A stretch of DNA of 64,000 bases, from assembly GCA_022768865.1 (NCBI GenBank), contig JALELH010000024.1:40028-104027 (forward strand), in the 5' to 3' direction. This stretch comes from Spirochaetia bacterium (GTDB lineage Bacteria; Spirochaetota; Spirochaetia; Treponematales; Treponemataceae). The position numbers and the translations under genes are program-made. A model generated the notes under the pieces. The model was not told the DNA's origin and did no database searches. It was given only the letters and a program-made list of their open reading frames with translations. Shown in pieces: positions 1 through 9,727 of this stretch (its first letter is position 1; every line of letters starts with the position of its first letter).

Positions 1-2
1 TA

Positions 3-464
3 ACTTCGTTTAATAATTCTGCTGTATGCGTTAACTGGCCGTCAACCTACATAGATACTTTCAGGACAGCATCCTTTGGTTTTTATATTTCTGTTTCAAC
101 AGGCGGAAACAACCCTGCAGGCAAGCAGTTTCTTGTTGACTTAGACAACGGAAGAACTGCCCTTGGTATGGCAGCAAAAAATACAGGTGCCAAACTGGCA
201 GGAACTCCAAAGCCTATTCCTATGACAAAGCAGGAAGTAGACAGCGTTACTCCTAATATCTTGAATTCAATTCCGTCTTCTTCTAAGGAGGCTTTTGTTA
301 AGACACATGAAATTACTGAAGCACAGCTGGATACGGAATACATTCAGGATCTGCTTGATCGCATTGCTGCCTTAAGCGAAGAAGAGTCCCTGGATAAAAC
401 AGAACTTAAGAAACTTAACGAAGAACTTGATTTGATTTTGAATAAGCTTGGAGTGAGCAGATAA
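3..464 (+). CDS. Hypothetical protein, 3' end only (5' part lies before the window)
   Basis: The reading frame is open from base 3 to the TAA at 462-464, so the visible part is about 153 residues of a longer protein. An internal ATG at 168 would give a 98-residue product, but the frame continues upstream without a stop. The first visible half is rich in Ser, Gly, Asn and aromatic residues, like the end of an extracellular or beta-rich domain. The last 50 residues are charged and helical, possibly a short coiled coil. It ends 2 bases before the next gene, so the two are probably co-transcribed. I do not recognise the family. Confidence 0.6.
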   Translation, partial: TSFNNSAVCVNWPSTYIDTFRTASFGFYISVSTGGNNPAGKQFLVDLDNGRTALGMAAKNTGAKLAGTPKPIPMTKQEVDSVTPNILNSIPSSSKEAFVKTHEITEAQLDTEYIQDLLDRIAALSEEESLDKTELKKLNEELDLILNKLGVSR

Positions 465-466
465 AA

Positions 467-1588
467 ATGGCACGTTCATCCCTGGATACTGCAAAATACC
501 TTATTAAAAGACGCAAATTTCAGATGGCAATGAGGTTCCTTGAAAACTGTGAGGAAGACTACGAACAGGTTGCGGAATTTTACATTACCTATGGAATTGC
601 ATATCTTTATTCAGGCATTTACGGCAAGGCATCTGAAATGTTCAGAAAGGCTAGGGAAATTTCTGTTTCCAATCCTAATCTTCTTCTTGGACAGGCTGTT
701 GTTTTTTTAATCCGCGGGGAAAAAAATAAGGCCCTTCAGTATTACATTGAAGTTTTAGACAATGATCCCGGTAATTCTACGGCAAAGAGGGCACTGGAAT
801 TTATCCGTGTAGACGGTGAATTTGAATCTGTCGTTAAGATGAAGGAAACGGGAGAAATAAAAAAGTTTTTCCCGCCTTTAGGATTTAATCCCAATGTAAT
901 AAGAAACATAATTGTTTCCGGTTTGTGCCTGGGCCTTATTTGTTCTGCCGTTGTATTTTTTAAGCCTGCACCCAGAAGGGTTCCTGTTGCAGTAAATTCC
1001 ATTGAACAGAAATTTTCTCTTTCTGAAGATGAGCTTTTAAATGCTGTTCAGCTTAATGATAAGCCCGGTGAATTTCCTGTTGCCCTGACTACTAAAGAAA
1101 TCAAGGCTTCATTTAGCGATGCAAAAAAATATTTTGCTTCTTCCCGTGATAATGCCTGCCAGCTTGAACTGAACAGGATTATAAACAGCAATGCTTCTGA
1201 CCATATAAAGCAGAAGGCAAAGGAAGTTATGGATTTATTGCAGGAGCCGACCTTTGATTCTTTAAAGGATAATTATTCCTATTCTCAGGTTGCCGCAGAT
1301 CCTATTAACTATGCCGGCTGTTATGCTATCTGGGACGGCATGATAACTAATTCTGTTTTTTATGAAGACGGTTCATGGAAGTGCGATTTACTTGTTGACT
1401 ATATTCCTAGTGAAAATAAAACTTTCCAGGTTGGTCTTTGCCATGTTGTTTTTGATAAAGCACCGGAGCCTTCCGTAGACCAGACCAAGCCTGTGCGCTT
1501 CCTTGGTAAAATTACCATTAAGGGTAATGACATTGTTTTTTCCGGCCGCGGTGTTTACCAGCAGCTTAAAGGAACTTCACTTAAATAG
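467..1588 (+). CDS. TPR-repeat protein with a single membrane segment
   Basis: 373 residues. The N-terminal 120 residues form at least two tetratricopeptide-like helical pairs with the typical small/aromatic pattern (around residues 33-66 and 67-105), followed by a hydrophobic segment at about 145-165. The remaining 200 residues would lie on the other side of the inner membrane. The C-terminal part contains a beta-rich stretch with no motif that I recognise. TPR domains usually serve as protein-binding scaffolds. It starts 2 bases after the previous stop, so it is in the same operon. The likely setting is a spirochaete-specific envelope or assembly factor; function is unknown. Confidence 0.8.
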   Translation: MARSSLDTAKYLIKRRKFQMAMRFLENCEEDYEQVAEFYITYGIAYLYSGIYGKASEMFRKAREISVSNPNLLLGQAVVFLIRGEKNKALQYYIEVLDNDPGNSTAKRALEFIRVDGEFESVVKMKETGEIKKFFPPLGFNPNVIRNIIVSGLCLGLICSAVVFFKPAPRRVPVAVNSIEQKFSLSEDELLNAVQLNDKPGEFPVALTTKEIKASFSDAKKYFASSRDNACQLELNRIINSNASDHIKQKAKEVMDLLQEPTFDSLKDNYSYSQVAADPINYAGCYAIWDGMITNSVFYEDGSWKCDLLVDYIPSENKTFQVGLCHVVFDKAPEPSVDQTKPVRFLGKITIKGNDIVFSGRGVYQQLKGTSLK

Positions 1589-1663
1589 AAATGTTCAATT
1601 AAATATTATAGAATAAATTATTGCTGCATAAAGGTTGCAGCTATTTTTTGTCTGGAGAAAACT

Positions 1664-2269
1664 ATGAAAGAATTCCTTCCTTTTGACACTGTTCGTATTG
1701 ATGCTTTAAAACTTGCCCATAAAATTTATCAGGAAGACCACTTTGTTCCTGATGTTCTTTATACATCGCTGCGTGGTGGTGCATATATGGCAAACGTTAT
1801 CAGCGAATATTATAAAATTGCCCTTAAAAACCAGAAGCCTGTCCTGTATGCTGCTGTTGTTGCAAGAAGTTATTCTGATGTTGCACAGCATTCGCAGATT
1901 CACATAGACGGCTGGACATATTCCCCTGAATATTTAAGGCCTGGAGACAAAATACTTCTTGTTGATGATATTTATGATTCCGGTCATACATTGAATTTTC
2001 TTGTAAATGTTTTTTTAGAAAAAGGCGTACCGCGGGAAAACATTAAGATTGCCGTACATGATTATAAAATCTACAACTATAAGGAACAGCCTTTAGTAAA
2101 GCCTGACTACTGGTGCAGGAAATTTGTAATTGATAATCCTGCAGACAATAACTGGATAAATTACAACAGCCATGAGATGGTAGGCCTTACAAAAGAAGAA
2201 AGGGAAGAATACTTTTATAAGCCATATCCGGAACTCCGTGAAATTATGGAACCTATCTTTAAGGATTAA
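1664..2269 (+). CDS. Phosphoribosyltransferase domain protein
   Basis: 201 residues with a type I phosphoribosyltransferase fold. The PRPP-binding signature is clear at residues 97-110 (ILLVDDIYDSGHTL, with the two acidic residues and the small-residue loop), and LRGGA near 37-40 matches the pyrophosphate loop. Related enzymes salvage hypoxanthine, guanine or xanthine by transferring ribose-5-phosphate from PRPP. The base specificity cannot be read from the sequence. The gene sits 75 bases after the TPR gene and 6 bases before the next gene, in one forward run. A GGAGA ribosome site precedes the ATG. Confidence 0.85.
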   Translation: MKEFLPFDTVRIDALKLAHKIYQEDHFVPDVLYTSLRGGAYMANVISEYYKIALKNQKPVLYAAVVARSYSDVAQHSQIHIDGWTYSPEYLRPGDKILLVDDIYDSGHTLNFLVNVFLEKGVPRENIKIAVHDYKIYNYKEQPLVKPDYWCRKFVIDNPADNNWINYNSHEMVGLTKEEREEYFYKPYPELREIMEPIFKD

Positions 2270-2275
2270 AAAAGA

Positions 2276-4342
2276 ATGAAGAAACTTTCTTTGTCTTTAT
2301 TTATTTTTTCTTTTGCTTTATTTTCTGCCTCTGCTTTTTCTGAAAAGGATATTATCAGCCCCTCTGCAGGCACATGGTGCAATCAGCAGGCACTGGTTCT
2401 GGCTCCTTCTGATGCAAGCGAAGTTTATTATTCATTTACGGGCTGTGATCCTTTTGAATCCGGTTTTGCCTATGATGGTCCTGTTCTTCTTGAAGAAAAA
2501 GGCGATGTATGCGTGCGTATCGGCGTTGTTGAAACTGACGGCACAAAAAAGGAATTTGAAGTTAAATATACGGTTATGGCAGCAGCTCTTTCCAGCCTGG
2601 AAACCGATGCCAGAACCTTTGCTGAAAATAATCTTATAAAGTCGCCCCTGATTACCTATAAAAGCGGCACTGAATTTTCTTTTCCTAACGGTTTCAGGTA
2701 TTCCTTTCATAAAGACAGAAATCCCTTTATAAGTCAGAAGTTAAAACTTGATGATGAAAATTCCATAGAAAGATTTACCGGTATTTTTATTACTGACGGA
2801 ATTAACAATTATCATTCTGTAATAAGGATTCTTCCTGCTGAAGTTTCTTCTGATGAATCTGTTTTAAGAAAAAAGGAACTTCCTTTTATTATCCGCGACT
2901 GGAACAATTTTGTTTTTACAGACAAGAAGTATATTTATCAGATTGATTATGAAATGTGGAATTCTGATTACAATGAAAGAATAATCGACAGGTCTGTTGC
3001 GCATACTGTTCAGTGGCAGTCTGTTGATTTTTCTGCAAACAATAAGGTCTGTGAATACACCCTGCCGCCTGTGCCTGAAACAGCTTTTGCTTCTTTGGGT
3101 GAAGGTAAAGTTGTATTAGAAATTATAGGAAAAAATGAATTTACCTTTGCCAATGGATTAAAGACATTAAATGCAGCGTCTTTTTATGGAGAAGAAGCAG
3201 AATGTGTCTATGATGCACCTGTTTATATGGATGGCATCCTTTGCGGCAAGATTAAAATTCCTTTTGTAATTGACTATTTGCCGCCTGATGAACCTGTTTT
3301 TACGGCATCAGGAAATTCTAACTTTTCAAGAAACACAGTTGCCTTAAAAATTGCAAGAGAGGTAGGTGCTGAAGTTTTTTATGCCGTAAGCAAGCCTGTT
3401 TATTATGAAGAAGGCCGCAACGTTCCGTCAGATACGGAATTTGCAGTGCCGGAAGAATTTTCTGAATATAAAGGCGGAGACATTGTAATTAAAAGTGCAA
3501 GGGGAAAATCTTCTGCATATAAGGTTTTTGCCTATGCAATGGATAAATACGGAAACAAAAGTTCCGTTGCGGAACAAAAATATATTATTGATGAATTCAA
3601 TTTTTATCTTGGTTCAGGTTCTGGCAGGGCAAAGGGTGACGGTTCTTTTATGAAGCCCTTTACTTCTTTTGAACAGGCAGTTAAGGAAATTAATTCTTCA
3701 GACGGTGAAACACGACTTCATTTGTTAAGTGATGTGGAAGTTAGTGACGGAAATTATACTATTACAAAAGACTGTATTATTTATGGCAATGGTTTTAAAC
3801 TTATTTTTAAGGGTGATTCTTCTTTGTCAATAGAAAATGCTGTTGTTCAGATAAAAGACTGTTCTTTAGAAAAACGCAGCAGCCTAAGTTCCCTTTGCTT
3901 AATGGAAGTAAAAGACGGAAATTTATTGCTTAATAATTGTGAAGTTTCTGCTTTTTATAATGAAGACGGAAAACTTATGGAAGCAATTAATTCTGACATT
4001 ACGGCTGTAGACTGCGGTTTTACAATGCAGGTAAACAGGATTTCCATGTGTGCAGAATTTTCCGGAAGCACGGTTAATGTAAAAGGCTGCCGTTTTACTT
4101 CCATAGGACAGACTGTTTCTGCAGTAAAGGTCAGAAACTGTTCCAGCGTTTTTGAAGGAAATACATTTACCTTAATAGGCAGCATCTGCAAAGGCGTTGA
4201 TATTGCTGGTGGAAATGCTTCCTTTAATGCTGATGTCTTTAAAGGCGAATCTGACGGCAAGTATAAGAATTCCGGCACTGTTTTCAGAAACGGCAGCTGT
4301 AAGGTTACCGGCCTTGAAACAATTTTTGCCACAGGGTTTTAA
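2276..4342 (+). CDS. Large secreted protein with chitobiase-like and beta-helix-like regions
   Basis: 688 residues. Residues 1-22 are a clear signal peptide ending near SAFS. Residues 24-95 contain the YYSFTGCDP/YDGPV pattern seen in chitobiase/hexosaminidase C-terminal-type domains, and a second similar segment (VFYAVSKPVYYEEG) lies near 365. From about residue 440 the protein has repeated short strands with regularly spaced Asn, Gly and Cys, like a right-handed parallel beta-helix (after the motif GDGSFMKPFTSFEQAV, typical for such modules). It is likely periplasmic or surface-located. No catalytic residues can be assigned. It is followed 2 bases later by rnhB. Confidence 0.75.
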   Translation: MKKLSLSLFIFSFALFSASAFSEKDIISPSAGTWCNQQALVLAPSDASEVYYSFTGCDPFESGFAYDGPVLLEEKGDVCVRIGVVETDGTKKEFEVKYTVMAAALSSLETDARTFAENNLIKSPLITYKSGTEFSFPNGFRYSFHKDRNPFISQKLKLDDENSIERFTGIFITDGINNYHSVIRILPAEVSSDESVLRKKELPFIIRDWNNFVFTDKKYIYQIDYEMWNSDYNERIIDRSVAHTVQWQSVDFSANNKVCEYTLPPVPETAFASLGEGKVVLEIIGKNEFTFANGLKTLNAASFYGEEAECVYDAPVYMDGILCGKIKIPFVIDYLPPDEPVFTASGNSNFSRNTVALKIAREVGAEVFYAVSKPVYYEEGRNVPSDTEFAVPEEFSEYKGGDIVIKSARGKSSAYKVFAYAMDKYGNKSSVAEQKYIIDEFNFYLGSGSGRAKGDGSFMKPFTSFEQAVKEINSSDGETRLHLLSDVEVSDGNYTITKDCIIYGNGFKLIFKGDSSLSIENAVVQIKDCSLEKRSSLSSLCLMEVKDGNLLLNNCEVSAFYNEDGKLMEAINSDITAVDCGFTMQVNRISMCAEFSGSTVNVKGCRFTSIGQTVSAVKVRNCSSVFEGNTFTLIGSICKGVDIAGGNASFNADVFKGESDGKYKNSGTVFRNGSCKVTGLETIFATGF

Positions 4343-4344
4343 TA

Positions 4345-4953
4345 ATGGAATTTGATTTTTTTGCAGGCCTTGATGAAGCAGGACGAGGTCCACTGGCAGG
4401 GCCTGTAAGTGCCGGATGCGTAATTCTTTCTCCGGACTTCCCCGTTGAACTTTTAAATGACAGCAAAAAACTTACAGAAAAAAAACGTGAAAAAATACTT
4501 CCTTTAATAGAAGAAAAATGCTGCTACGGTCTTGCCTTTGTGGATCATGCTGAAATTGACAGGGAAAACATCCTGCAGGCATCCTTAAAGGCAATGAAGC
4601 TGGCTTACGAAGAAATGGTAAAGAAACTTCCGGAATGGTGTGCCAGAAATGGAATTGAAATGATTTCTGATGTTAGAAACATTGCTGCCATGGCAGACGG
4701 AACGTTTATACCTGATATAGACTGTAATGTTAAATGTGAACCTAAAGCCGACGGTAAATATGCTGCCGTAATGGCTGCAAGCATTGTTGCTAAAGTTGAG
4801 CGTGACAGGCTCATGGTTGAATATGACAGACAGTATCCGGGTTACGGATATGCTAAGCACAAGGGATATCCTACAAAAGCCCACATTGATGCTATTCTGG
4901 AACTTGGACCTTCACCAATCCAAAGGTTAAGCTTTACATATAAGAAAAGATAA
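4345..4953 (+). CDS. rnhB: Ribonuclease HII
   Basis: 202 residues, the usual length for this family. The N-terminal motif GLDEAGRGPLAGPV (residues 8-21) holds the first two metal-binding acids, D10 and E11, and the basic Arg of the GRG loop. The AASIVAKVERD motif and the C-terminal YPGYGYAKHKGYPTKAH motif are both present. It removes RNA from RNA-DNA hybrids and misincorporated ribonucleotides during replication. The gene starts just after the secreted-protein gene and is closed by a strong hairpin terminator shared with the convergent PUR-protein gene. Confidence 0.97.
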   Translation: MEFDFFAGLDEAGRGPLAGPVSAGCVILSPDFPVELLNDSKKLTEKKREKILPLIEEKCCYGLAFVDHAEIDRENILQASLKAMKLAYEEMVKKLPEWCARNGIEMISDVRNIAAMADGTFIPDIDCNVKCEPKADGKYAAVMAASIVAKVERDRLMVEYDRQYPGYGYAKHKGYPTKAHIDAILELGPSPIQRLSFTYKKR

Positions 4954-4959
4954 AAAAAA

Positions 4960-4987
4960 GGCTGATGAAGTTTTCATCAGCCTTTTT
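4960..4987. terminator. Bidirectional intrinsic terminator between rnhB and the PUR-protein gene
   Basis: Ten perfect base pairs (GGCTGATGAA at 4960-4969 with TTCATCAGCC at 4973-4982) enclose a 3-base loop. A run of A lies before the stem and a run of T after it, so it can terminate transcripts from either side of this convergent pair. Confidence 0.93.
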
Positions 4988-4992
4988 ATCAA

Positions 4993-5424
4993 TTAGTATT
5001 CAGTTAAATCAGATGTCTTGCGTTTTGAAACTACGTGAATTCTTGTGTCCTTTTTTGCTGCGCGCTTTTCTGCAACTAAACGGCTTTCTCCTTTGCGGCG
5101 GTAAATCTTTTTTGCAGGGGCTGAATCGCCATCTGCCTGTGCACCGAATTTAGCTTCTTTTGCAGCTTTCTTTTCTGCACGTGCTTTTGCCCTTTCTTTT
5201 TCTTCTTTTTCAATGAACTTCAATGATTCATCCATGCCGGCAAAGAACTTTTTCATGTCTTCTGAAAAAACTACAATAGCACGGCGGTCATCTTCTCCGT
5301 CTTTAATTTTGCTTTCTACAATCTGCAAAAATACATCGCCGTTGCGGTTTTCCTTTACATTGAAAAAATAGTTTCTCTTGTCTAAAGTAACCTGTGTTGT
5401 AAAGAGTTCCCCACGAATTGCCAT
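4993..5424 (-). CDS. PUR-domain DNA/RNA-binding protein (BpuR-like)
   Basis: 143 residues. Residues 1-85 match the PUR-alpha type domain (GELFTTQVTLDKRNYFFNVKEN, then a helix with FFAGMDESLKFIE), followed by a Lys/Ala/Glu-rich helix and a basic tail (RRKGESRLVAEKRAAKK). In Borrelia the single-domain homologue BpuR binds single-stranded nucleic acid and represses expression of target genes. Here it lies alone in the reverse direction, with a strong AAGGAAGG ribosome site before the ATG. The basic tail beyond the PUR domain probably adds non-specific nucleic-acid affinity; this is an inference. Confidence 0.85.
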   Translation of the reverse strand: MAIRGELFTTQVTLDKRNYFFNVKENRNGDVFLQIVESKIKDGEDDRRAIVVFSEDMKKFFAGMDESLKFIEKEEKERAKARAEKKAAKEAKFGAQADGDSAPAKKIYRRKGESRLVAEKRAAKKDTRIHVVSKRKTSDLTEY

Positions 5425-5538
5425 AAGCTTCCTTCCTTAAAAATGTATGGATTAAAAAAATAAGATAACCGTAACTGCGGTTCCAAATGAGTAGAAAATA
5501 GCACTATTAAAAATAAAATTCAAGTGGGTAAGATTTAA

Positions 5539-6717
5539 TCAGTGGAAGAATGCAACACAGACTTCTTTAACGGCTTCAATCAATTCATTCATTGCCTGCT
5601 GTGTTGTATCATGTCCAAAACTAAAGCGGACAGCACTTTCCTTTTCTTTAGGCGGAATCTGCATTGTGTCAAGAATAGGCCTTGAATGATGACCTGCACT
5701 GCAGGCACTTCCTGTTGAAATATAAAATCCCTTTGAACTTAAGGCACGTTCCATAACCTGTCCTGGAATTCCAGGGAATGCTGCCTGCACAACCCATGGG
5801 GAAAATTCATCATCCTTTTCTTTTCCGCGGCAATGGGGAATCATTACACAGCCATTTATCTGCATAAGCTGACTGATGAAATCTTCCGTCCATTTTTTCT
5901 GGTCTTCAAAACGTTCCATAGATGCAGGATTCTTTTTTGAAATAGCATATTTTTCAAGACAGTGGGAAAAGGCTTCTGCACCAAAAAGGTTTTCTGTTCC
6001 GCTGCGGATATTTTTTTCCTGGCCGCCGCCTTTTAAAAATGAATCAATGTTTTTTGCCAGATATAGGATTCCTATTCCCCTAGGTCCTCCTATTTTGTGG
6101 GCACTGAATGCTGCACTGTCTATGGCAGGGTTCTTTAAAAAAACTAAAGGAATTTTCCCTGCTGCCTGAACACAGTCCACATGGAAAAATGCTTTTCTTT
6201 TTCCGCCTGCCTTTTTTACAAGGGCGTCTGCAATCTGGCTTACGGGCTGGATAGCTCCCGTTTCGTTATTGACTGCCATTACGGTTACAAATGCCGTGTC
6301 TGCATCCATTGCTTCCGTTACGGCTTCCGGTGTTATTATTCCGTCTTTATCCGGATTTACGGTTATTACCTTCCAGCCGCATGAAGCAACCATTTTTGCC
6401 ATTTCCCTTAGGGCAGGGTGTTCAATGGCACTTATAACGATGCTTCCCTTTTGTGGCCTTGAAAGAACACTTGTAAGTGCAAGGTGATCGCTTTCTGTTC
6501 CGCCTGAAGTAAAGAAAATTGTTTCCGGTTTTACGTCAAGTGCTGCTGCTGCCCTTTGTCTTGCGTTTTCAAAAACTTTTCTTGCATCAGTTCCTGCTTC
6601 ATGAATGCTGGAAGGGTTTCCCCAGTGTTCAATGGAAACTTTAAAAGCTTCTTTTAGAATTTCTTCATCAGCAGGAGAAGTTGCTGCGTAATCAAAATAG
6701 TGTTCTCTTAAAATCAT
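5539..6717 (-). CDS. Cysteine desulfurase (NifS/IscS family)
   Basis: 392 residues, a class V aminotransferase-fold PLP enzyme. It has the N-terminal YFDYAATSP motif, TSGGTESDHLAL at 70-81, the PLP lysine K208 in SAHKIGGPRG, and the persulfide cysteine C339 in STGSACSAGHHSRP. The enzyme removes sulfur from cysteine to supply Fe-S cluster assembly and tRNA thiolation. No iscU/nifU partner or thiI/mnmA gene is adjacent, so its acceptor cannot be deduced. The stop of the upstream aroB lies 12 bases away, so the two are probably co-transcribed. Confidence 0.95.
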   Translation of the reverse strand: MILREHYFDYAATSPADEEILKEAFKVSIEHWGNPSSIHEAGTDARKVFENARQRAAAALDVKPETIFFTSGGTESDHLALTSVLSRPQKGSIVISAIEHPALREMAKMVASCGWKVITVNPDKDGIITPEAVTEAMDADTAFVTVMAVNNETGAIQPVSQIADALVKKAGGKRKAFFHVDCVQAAGKIPLVFLKNPAIDSAAFSAHKIGGPRGIGILYLAKNIDSFLKGGGQEKNIRSGTENLFGAEAFSHCLEKYAISKKNPASMERFEDQKKWTEDFISQLMQINGCVMIPHCRGKEKDDEFSPWVVQAAFPGIPGQVMERALSSKGFYISTGSACSAGHHSRPILDTMQIPPKEKESAVRFSFGHDTTQQAMNELIEAVKEVCVAFFH

Positions 6718-6729
6718 TTTTACTGCCTG

Positions 6730-7872
6730 TTAGTTTAATACTTCAAGTATTTTTTCGTCTGCTGCTTCAATTATCTTTGTGCTCTGTGGACCGGACGGGA
6801 CAATAAGTTTAATTGCCTTAGACATATTTTTTTTGTCCTTTCTCATTGCTTCAAGAATCTTTTCTGGTGCAGCCTTTGCCTTGCCCGTGCTGTAGCCGTA
6901 AGAGGCAAGAAGTTTAATTCCGTCTTCTGCATATTCCTTTTGGCAGATACCGTTTTTTATTCCGTATTCAAAAGCCTTTGCCATTCCCCATGCAACGCCT
7001 TCTCCGTGGGTAATTTCTCCAAGTCCGCTTACAGATTCCAGTGCGTGGCCAAAGGTGTGCCCAAGATTCAGGAAAGCCCTGTTGCCTTTTTCTTTTGGGT
7101 CTTCATAAACAATTTTAGCCTTTGCTTTTGAACAGCCTGAAATAAGGCGGTTTAAAACTTCATCGTCCCGGCTCATTACTTTGTCTTTCTGTGTGCGGAA
7201 AAGTTCAAGCATTTCCCTGTCAAATAAGAATGCAGTCTTTATTGCTTCTGCAAGGCCTGAAATATATTCCTTTTCTGGAAGTGTTTTTACAAACTGACTG
7301 AATACATGAAGTTTTTTTGCAGGATAAAATGCACCGATCATGTTTTTGTAGCTGTCAAAGTCGCATCCGGTTTTTCCACCTACAGCTGCATCTACATCAG
7401 CAAGTAAAGTTGTAGATACAAATTCTACATCAACGCCACGCTTAAACATGGAAGCGGCAAAGCCTGTCATGTCGCAGATGACTCCGCCGCCAATAGCTAC
7501 AAAAAGGCAGTTGCGGTTAAAGTTGCTGTCTAGTGCCGCCTTTACAATTTCTAAAACGCTTTCTATTGTTTTATATTTTTCTCCAGAACCTATAATGCAA
7601 AGTGTATCTTTGCCTGCTTTGTAAACTTTTGATTCATTAAGCTGAATGTTTTCTATCTGATTAAGTTCAACATTAAAATGATTTATAAAGTCTTTATTGC
7701 ATTCAAGGGCTGCAATTGTATTGTCTGTAACAAAAAGCCTGTTCTGTTCATTTTGTTCTGAAAAATAAATTCCCATAATATCCGGAGTGCCGCTGTAAAA
7801 ATAAATCTCTGTGTCAGTAAAACCAGAATCCTTTGGAAATTGAAGTATGAATTTGTCGTCTGCTTTTTTCAT
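6730..7872 (-). CDS. aroB: 3-dehydroquinate synthase
   Basis: 380 residues. The NAD-binding motif GGGVICDMTGFAAS and the conserved STTLLADVDAAVGGKTG segment with the substrate and zinc ligands are present. Further zinc ligands are in NLGHTFGHALE and the HGEGVAWGM motif. It converts DAHP to 3-dehydroquinate, the second step of the shikimate pathway. It is the first gene of a reverse pair with the cysteine desulfurase. The N-terminal 90 residues are more divergent than the core. No other shikimate gene is in the window. Confidence 0.95.
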   Translation of the reverse strand: MKKADDKFILQFPKDSGFTDTEIYFYSGTPDIMGIYFSEQNEQNRLFVTDNTIAALECNKDFINHFNVELNQIENIQLNESKVYKAGKDTLCIIGSGEKYKTIESVLEIVKAALDSNFNRNCLFVAIGGGVICDMTGFAASMFKRGVDVEFVSTTLLADVDAAVGGKTGCDFDSYKNMIGAFYPAKKLHVFSQFVKTLPEKEYISGLAEAIKTAFLFDREMLELFRTQKDKVMSRDDEVLNRLISGCSKAKAKIVYEDPKEKGNRAFLNLGHTFGHALESVSGLGEITHGEGVAWGMAKAFEYGIKNGICQKEYAEDGIKLLASYGYSTGKAKAAPEKILEAMRKDKKNMSKAIKLIVPSGPQSTKIIEAADEKILEVLN

Positions 7873-8026
7873 AGGGTCATTGTAATATTATTGAAGATTT
7901 TTTTCAATTTTGCACAAAGGTAACAATTATTGCGTTGTATTAGGCCTGATAATTATAGGGCAAACAGTTGCGCTGATTTATTTTGCCTTGTTTGAATTTT
8001 CAATATAGTCGTGTTAAATTCAAAGT

Positions 8027-9535
8027 ATGAGTATTTACGAAAGCATTAATTCACTTATTGGTTACGGACTTACAACAGGACTTATTTCTAAAGACGATGT
8101 AAACTATACACAGAACCGTCTTCTTGAAGTTCTGAACCTTGAAGGTTTTGAAGATGGATTTGATTTTAATTCCATTCCTGAAGTTAAGGTAGAAGAACTT
8201 GAATCAATTTTAAAATCAATTCTTGACTATGCCTGTGAAAAAGGAATTTGTGAAAATTCAGTTGTCTACCGTGATTTGTTCGATACAAAAATCATGAGCT
8301 GTCTTGTAGACCGCCCAAGTGCAATCAGAAATAAATTCAAATCCCTTTATGAAAAGTCTCCTAAAGAGGCAACCGACTGGTATTATAAATTCAGCCAGGA
8401 TACAGACTATATCCGCCGTTACAGGGTATGCAAGGATGTAAAATGGCAGTCAAAAACTGAATACGGCAATATGGACATTACAATCAACCTTTCCAAGCCG
8501 GAAAAAGATCCTAAGGCAATTGCCGCAGCCCTTAACGCAAAAAAATCCGGTTATCCTGCATGCCTTTTGTGCAAGGAAAATGAAGGCTATGCGGGCCGTG
8601 TAAATCATCCTGCACGCCAGACCCACAGAATCATTCCTTTTGAACTTCAGGGCGAAAAGTTCGGGCTGCAGTATTCACCATATGTTTACTACAACGAGCA
8701 CTGCATTGTTTTTGCCATGGATCATGTGCCTATGGCAATTACAAATAAAAGCTGGCGTTACCTTCTGGACTTTGTAAAAATCTTCCCGCACTATTGTATC
8801 GGTTCCAATGCAGATTTGCCTATTGTGGGCGGTTCAATCCTTACCCACAATCACTTTCAGGGCGGCAATTATGAATTTGCCATGGCAAAGGCTCCTGTAG
8901 AAAAAGAATTTAAGATAAAGGGGTTTGAAGATGTCGAATGCGGCATTGTAAAGTGGCCTATGAGCGTTTTGCGATTAAAGTCAAAAGAAAGCGAACGCAT
9001 TGCCCTGCTTGCCGACAGAATCCATGAAAGGTGGCGGTCTTACACAGACAAGGATGCCTTTATTTTTGCAGAAACTGACGGCGTAAAGCATAACACTTTA
9101 AATCCCATTGTCCGCCGCCGTGGCGAATATTTTGAACTTGATTTAGTTTTACGCAATAACATTACAACGGAAGAACATCCTCTTGGCGTTTATCACCCTC
9201 ATGCAGAACTTCACCACATCAAAAAGGAAAATATCGGCCTTATTGAAGTTATGGGTCTTGCAATTTTACCAGGCCGCTTAAAGACAGAACTTGCAGATTT
9301 AGGAAAAGCAATTGTTGAAGGCAGGGATATTTCTAAAGACGAAGTTCTTTCAAGGCATGGACAGTGGGTAAAAGAATTTATGCCTAAATACAAGAAGATT
9401 GATTCTTCAAACGTAGAAAAAATCCTTCAGGATGAAGTAGGCCTTGTTTTCTCTAAGGTTCTTGAAGATGCAGGCGTTTACAAAAGAACACCTGAAGGCA
9501 TGGCAGCCTTTGAAAAATTTATAAAAGCAATATAA
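8027..9535 (+). CDS. galT: UDP-glucose--hexose-1-phosphate uridylyltransferase, type 2
   Basis: 502 residues, the long (type 2) GalT found mainly in Firmicutes and some spirochaetes, not the shorter E. coli type. Diagnostic segments are VYRDLFDTKIMSCLVDRPS near the N-terminus, ADLPIVGGSILTHNHFQGG with the nucleophile-type histidine region, and ADLHHI-like GVYHPHAELHHIKKENIG. It exchanges UMP between UDP-glucose and galactose-1-phosphate in the Leloir pathway. galK and galE are not nearby. No obvious Shine-Dalgarno sequence precedes the ATG. Confidence 0.93.
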   Translation: MSIYESINSLIGYGLTTGLISKDDVNYTQNRLLEVLNLEGFEDGFDFNSIPEVKVEELESILKSILDYACEKGICENSVVYRDLFDTKIMSCLVDRPSAIRNKFKSLYEKSPKEATDWYYKFSQDTDYIRRYRVCKDVKWQSKTEYGNMDITINLSKPEKDPKAIAAALNAKKSGYPACLLCKENEGYAGRVNHPARQTHRIIPFELQGEKFGLQYSPYVYYNEHCIVFAMDHVPMAITNKSWRYLLDFVKIFPHYCIGSNADLPIVGGSILTHNHFQGGNYEFAMAKAPVEKEFKIKGFEDVECGIVKWPMSVLRLKSKESERIALLADRIHERWRSYTDKDAFIFAETDGVKHNTLNPIVRRRGEYFELDLVLRNNITTEEHPLGVYHPHAELHHIKKENIGLIEVMGLAILPGRLKTELADLGKAIVEGRDISKDEVLSRHGQWVKEFMPKYKKIDSSNVEKILQDEVGLVFSKVLEDAGVYKRTPEGMAAFEKFIKAI

Positions 9536-9558
9536 GTTCTTCTGTTATTCTTTTTTTT

Positions 9559-9724
9559 ATGGAAAATGCCGGGTCTCATAATGATCGTTACTAAAATAAA
9601 CGCCGTAGGCAGGTTCAGGCATGAAAAAAAATCTGCACAAACGAAGTGCGGAAGCCTTTTTTTCAGGCCTGGTTCTGCCGAGAGGCGTTTATTTTTTTTA
9701 TTTTTATAACCCGGCATTTTCCAT
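9559..9724 (+). repeat. Nested palindromic element, copy 1 (core plus outer arms)
   Basis: Outer arms ATGGAAAATGCCGGGT (9559-9574) and ACCCGGCATTTTCCAT (9709-9724) are perfectly complementary over 16 bases. Inside is the conserved core, about 9596-9692, bounded by ATAAACGCC and GGCGTTTAT. Within the core a long imperfect hairpin pairs GGCAG-CAGGC with GCCTG-CTGCC, with GTT facing GTT in a symmetric internal loop, topped by GCAC/GTGC. The core recurs at four other intergenic sites in the window. Confidence 0.9.
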
Positions 9725-9727
9725 TTT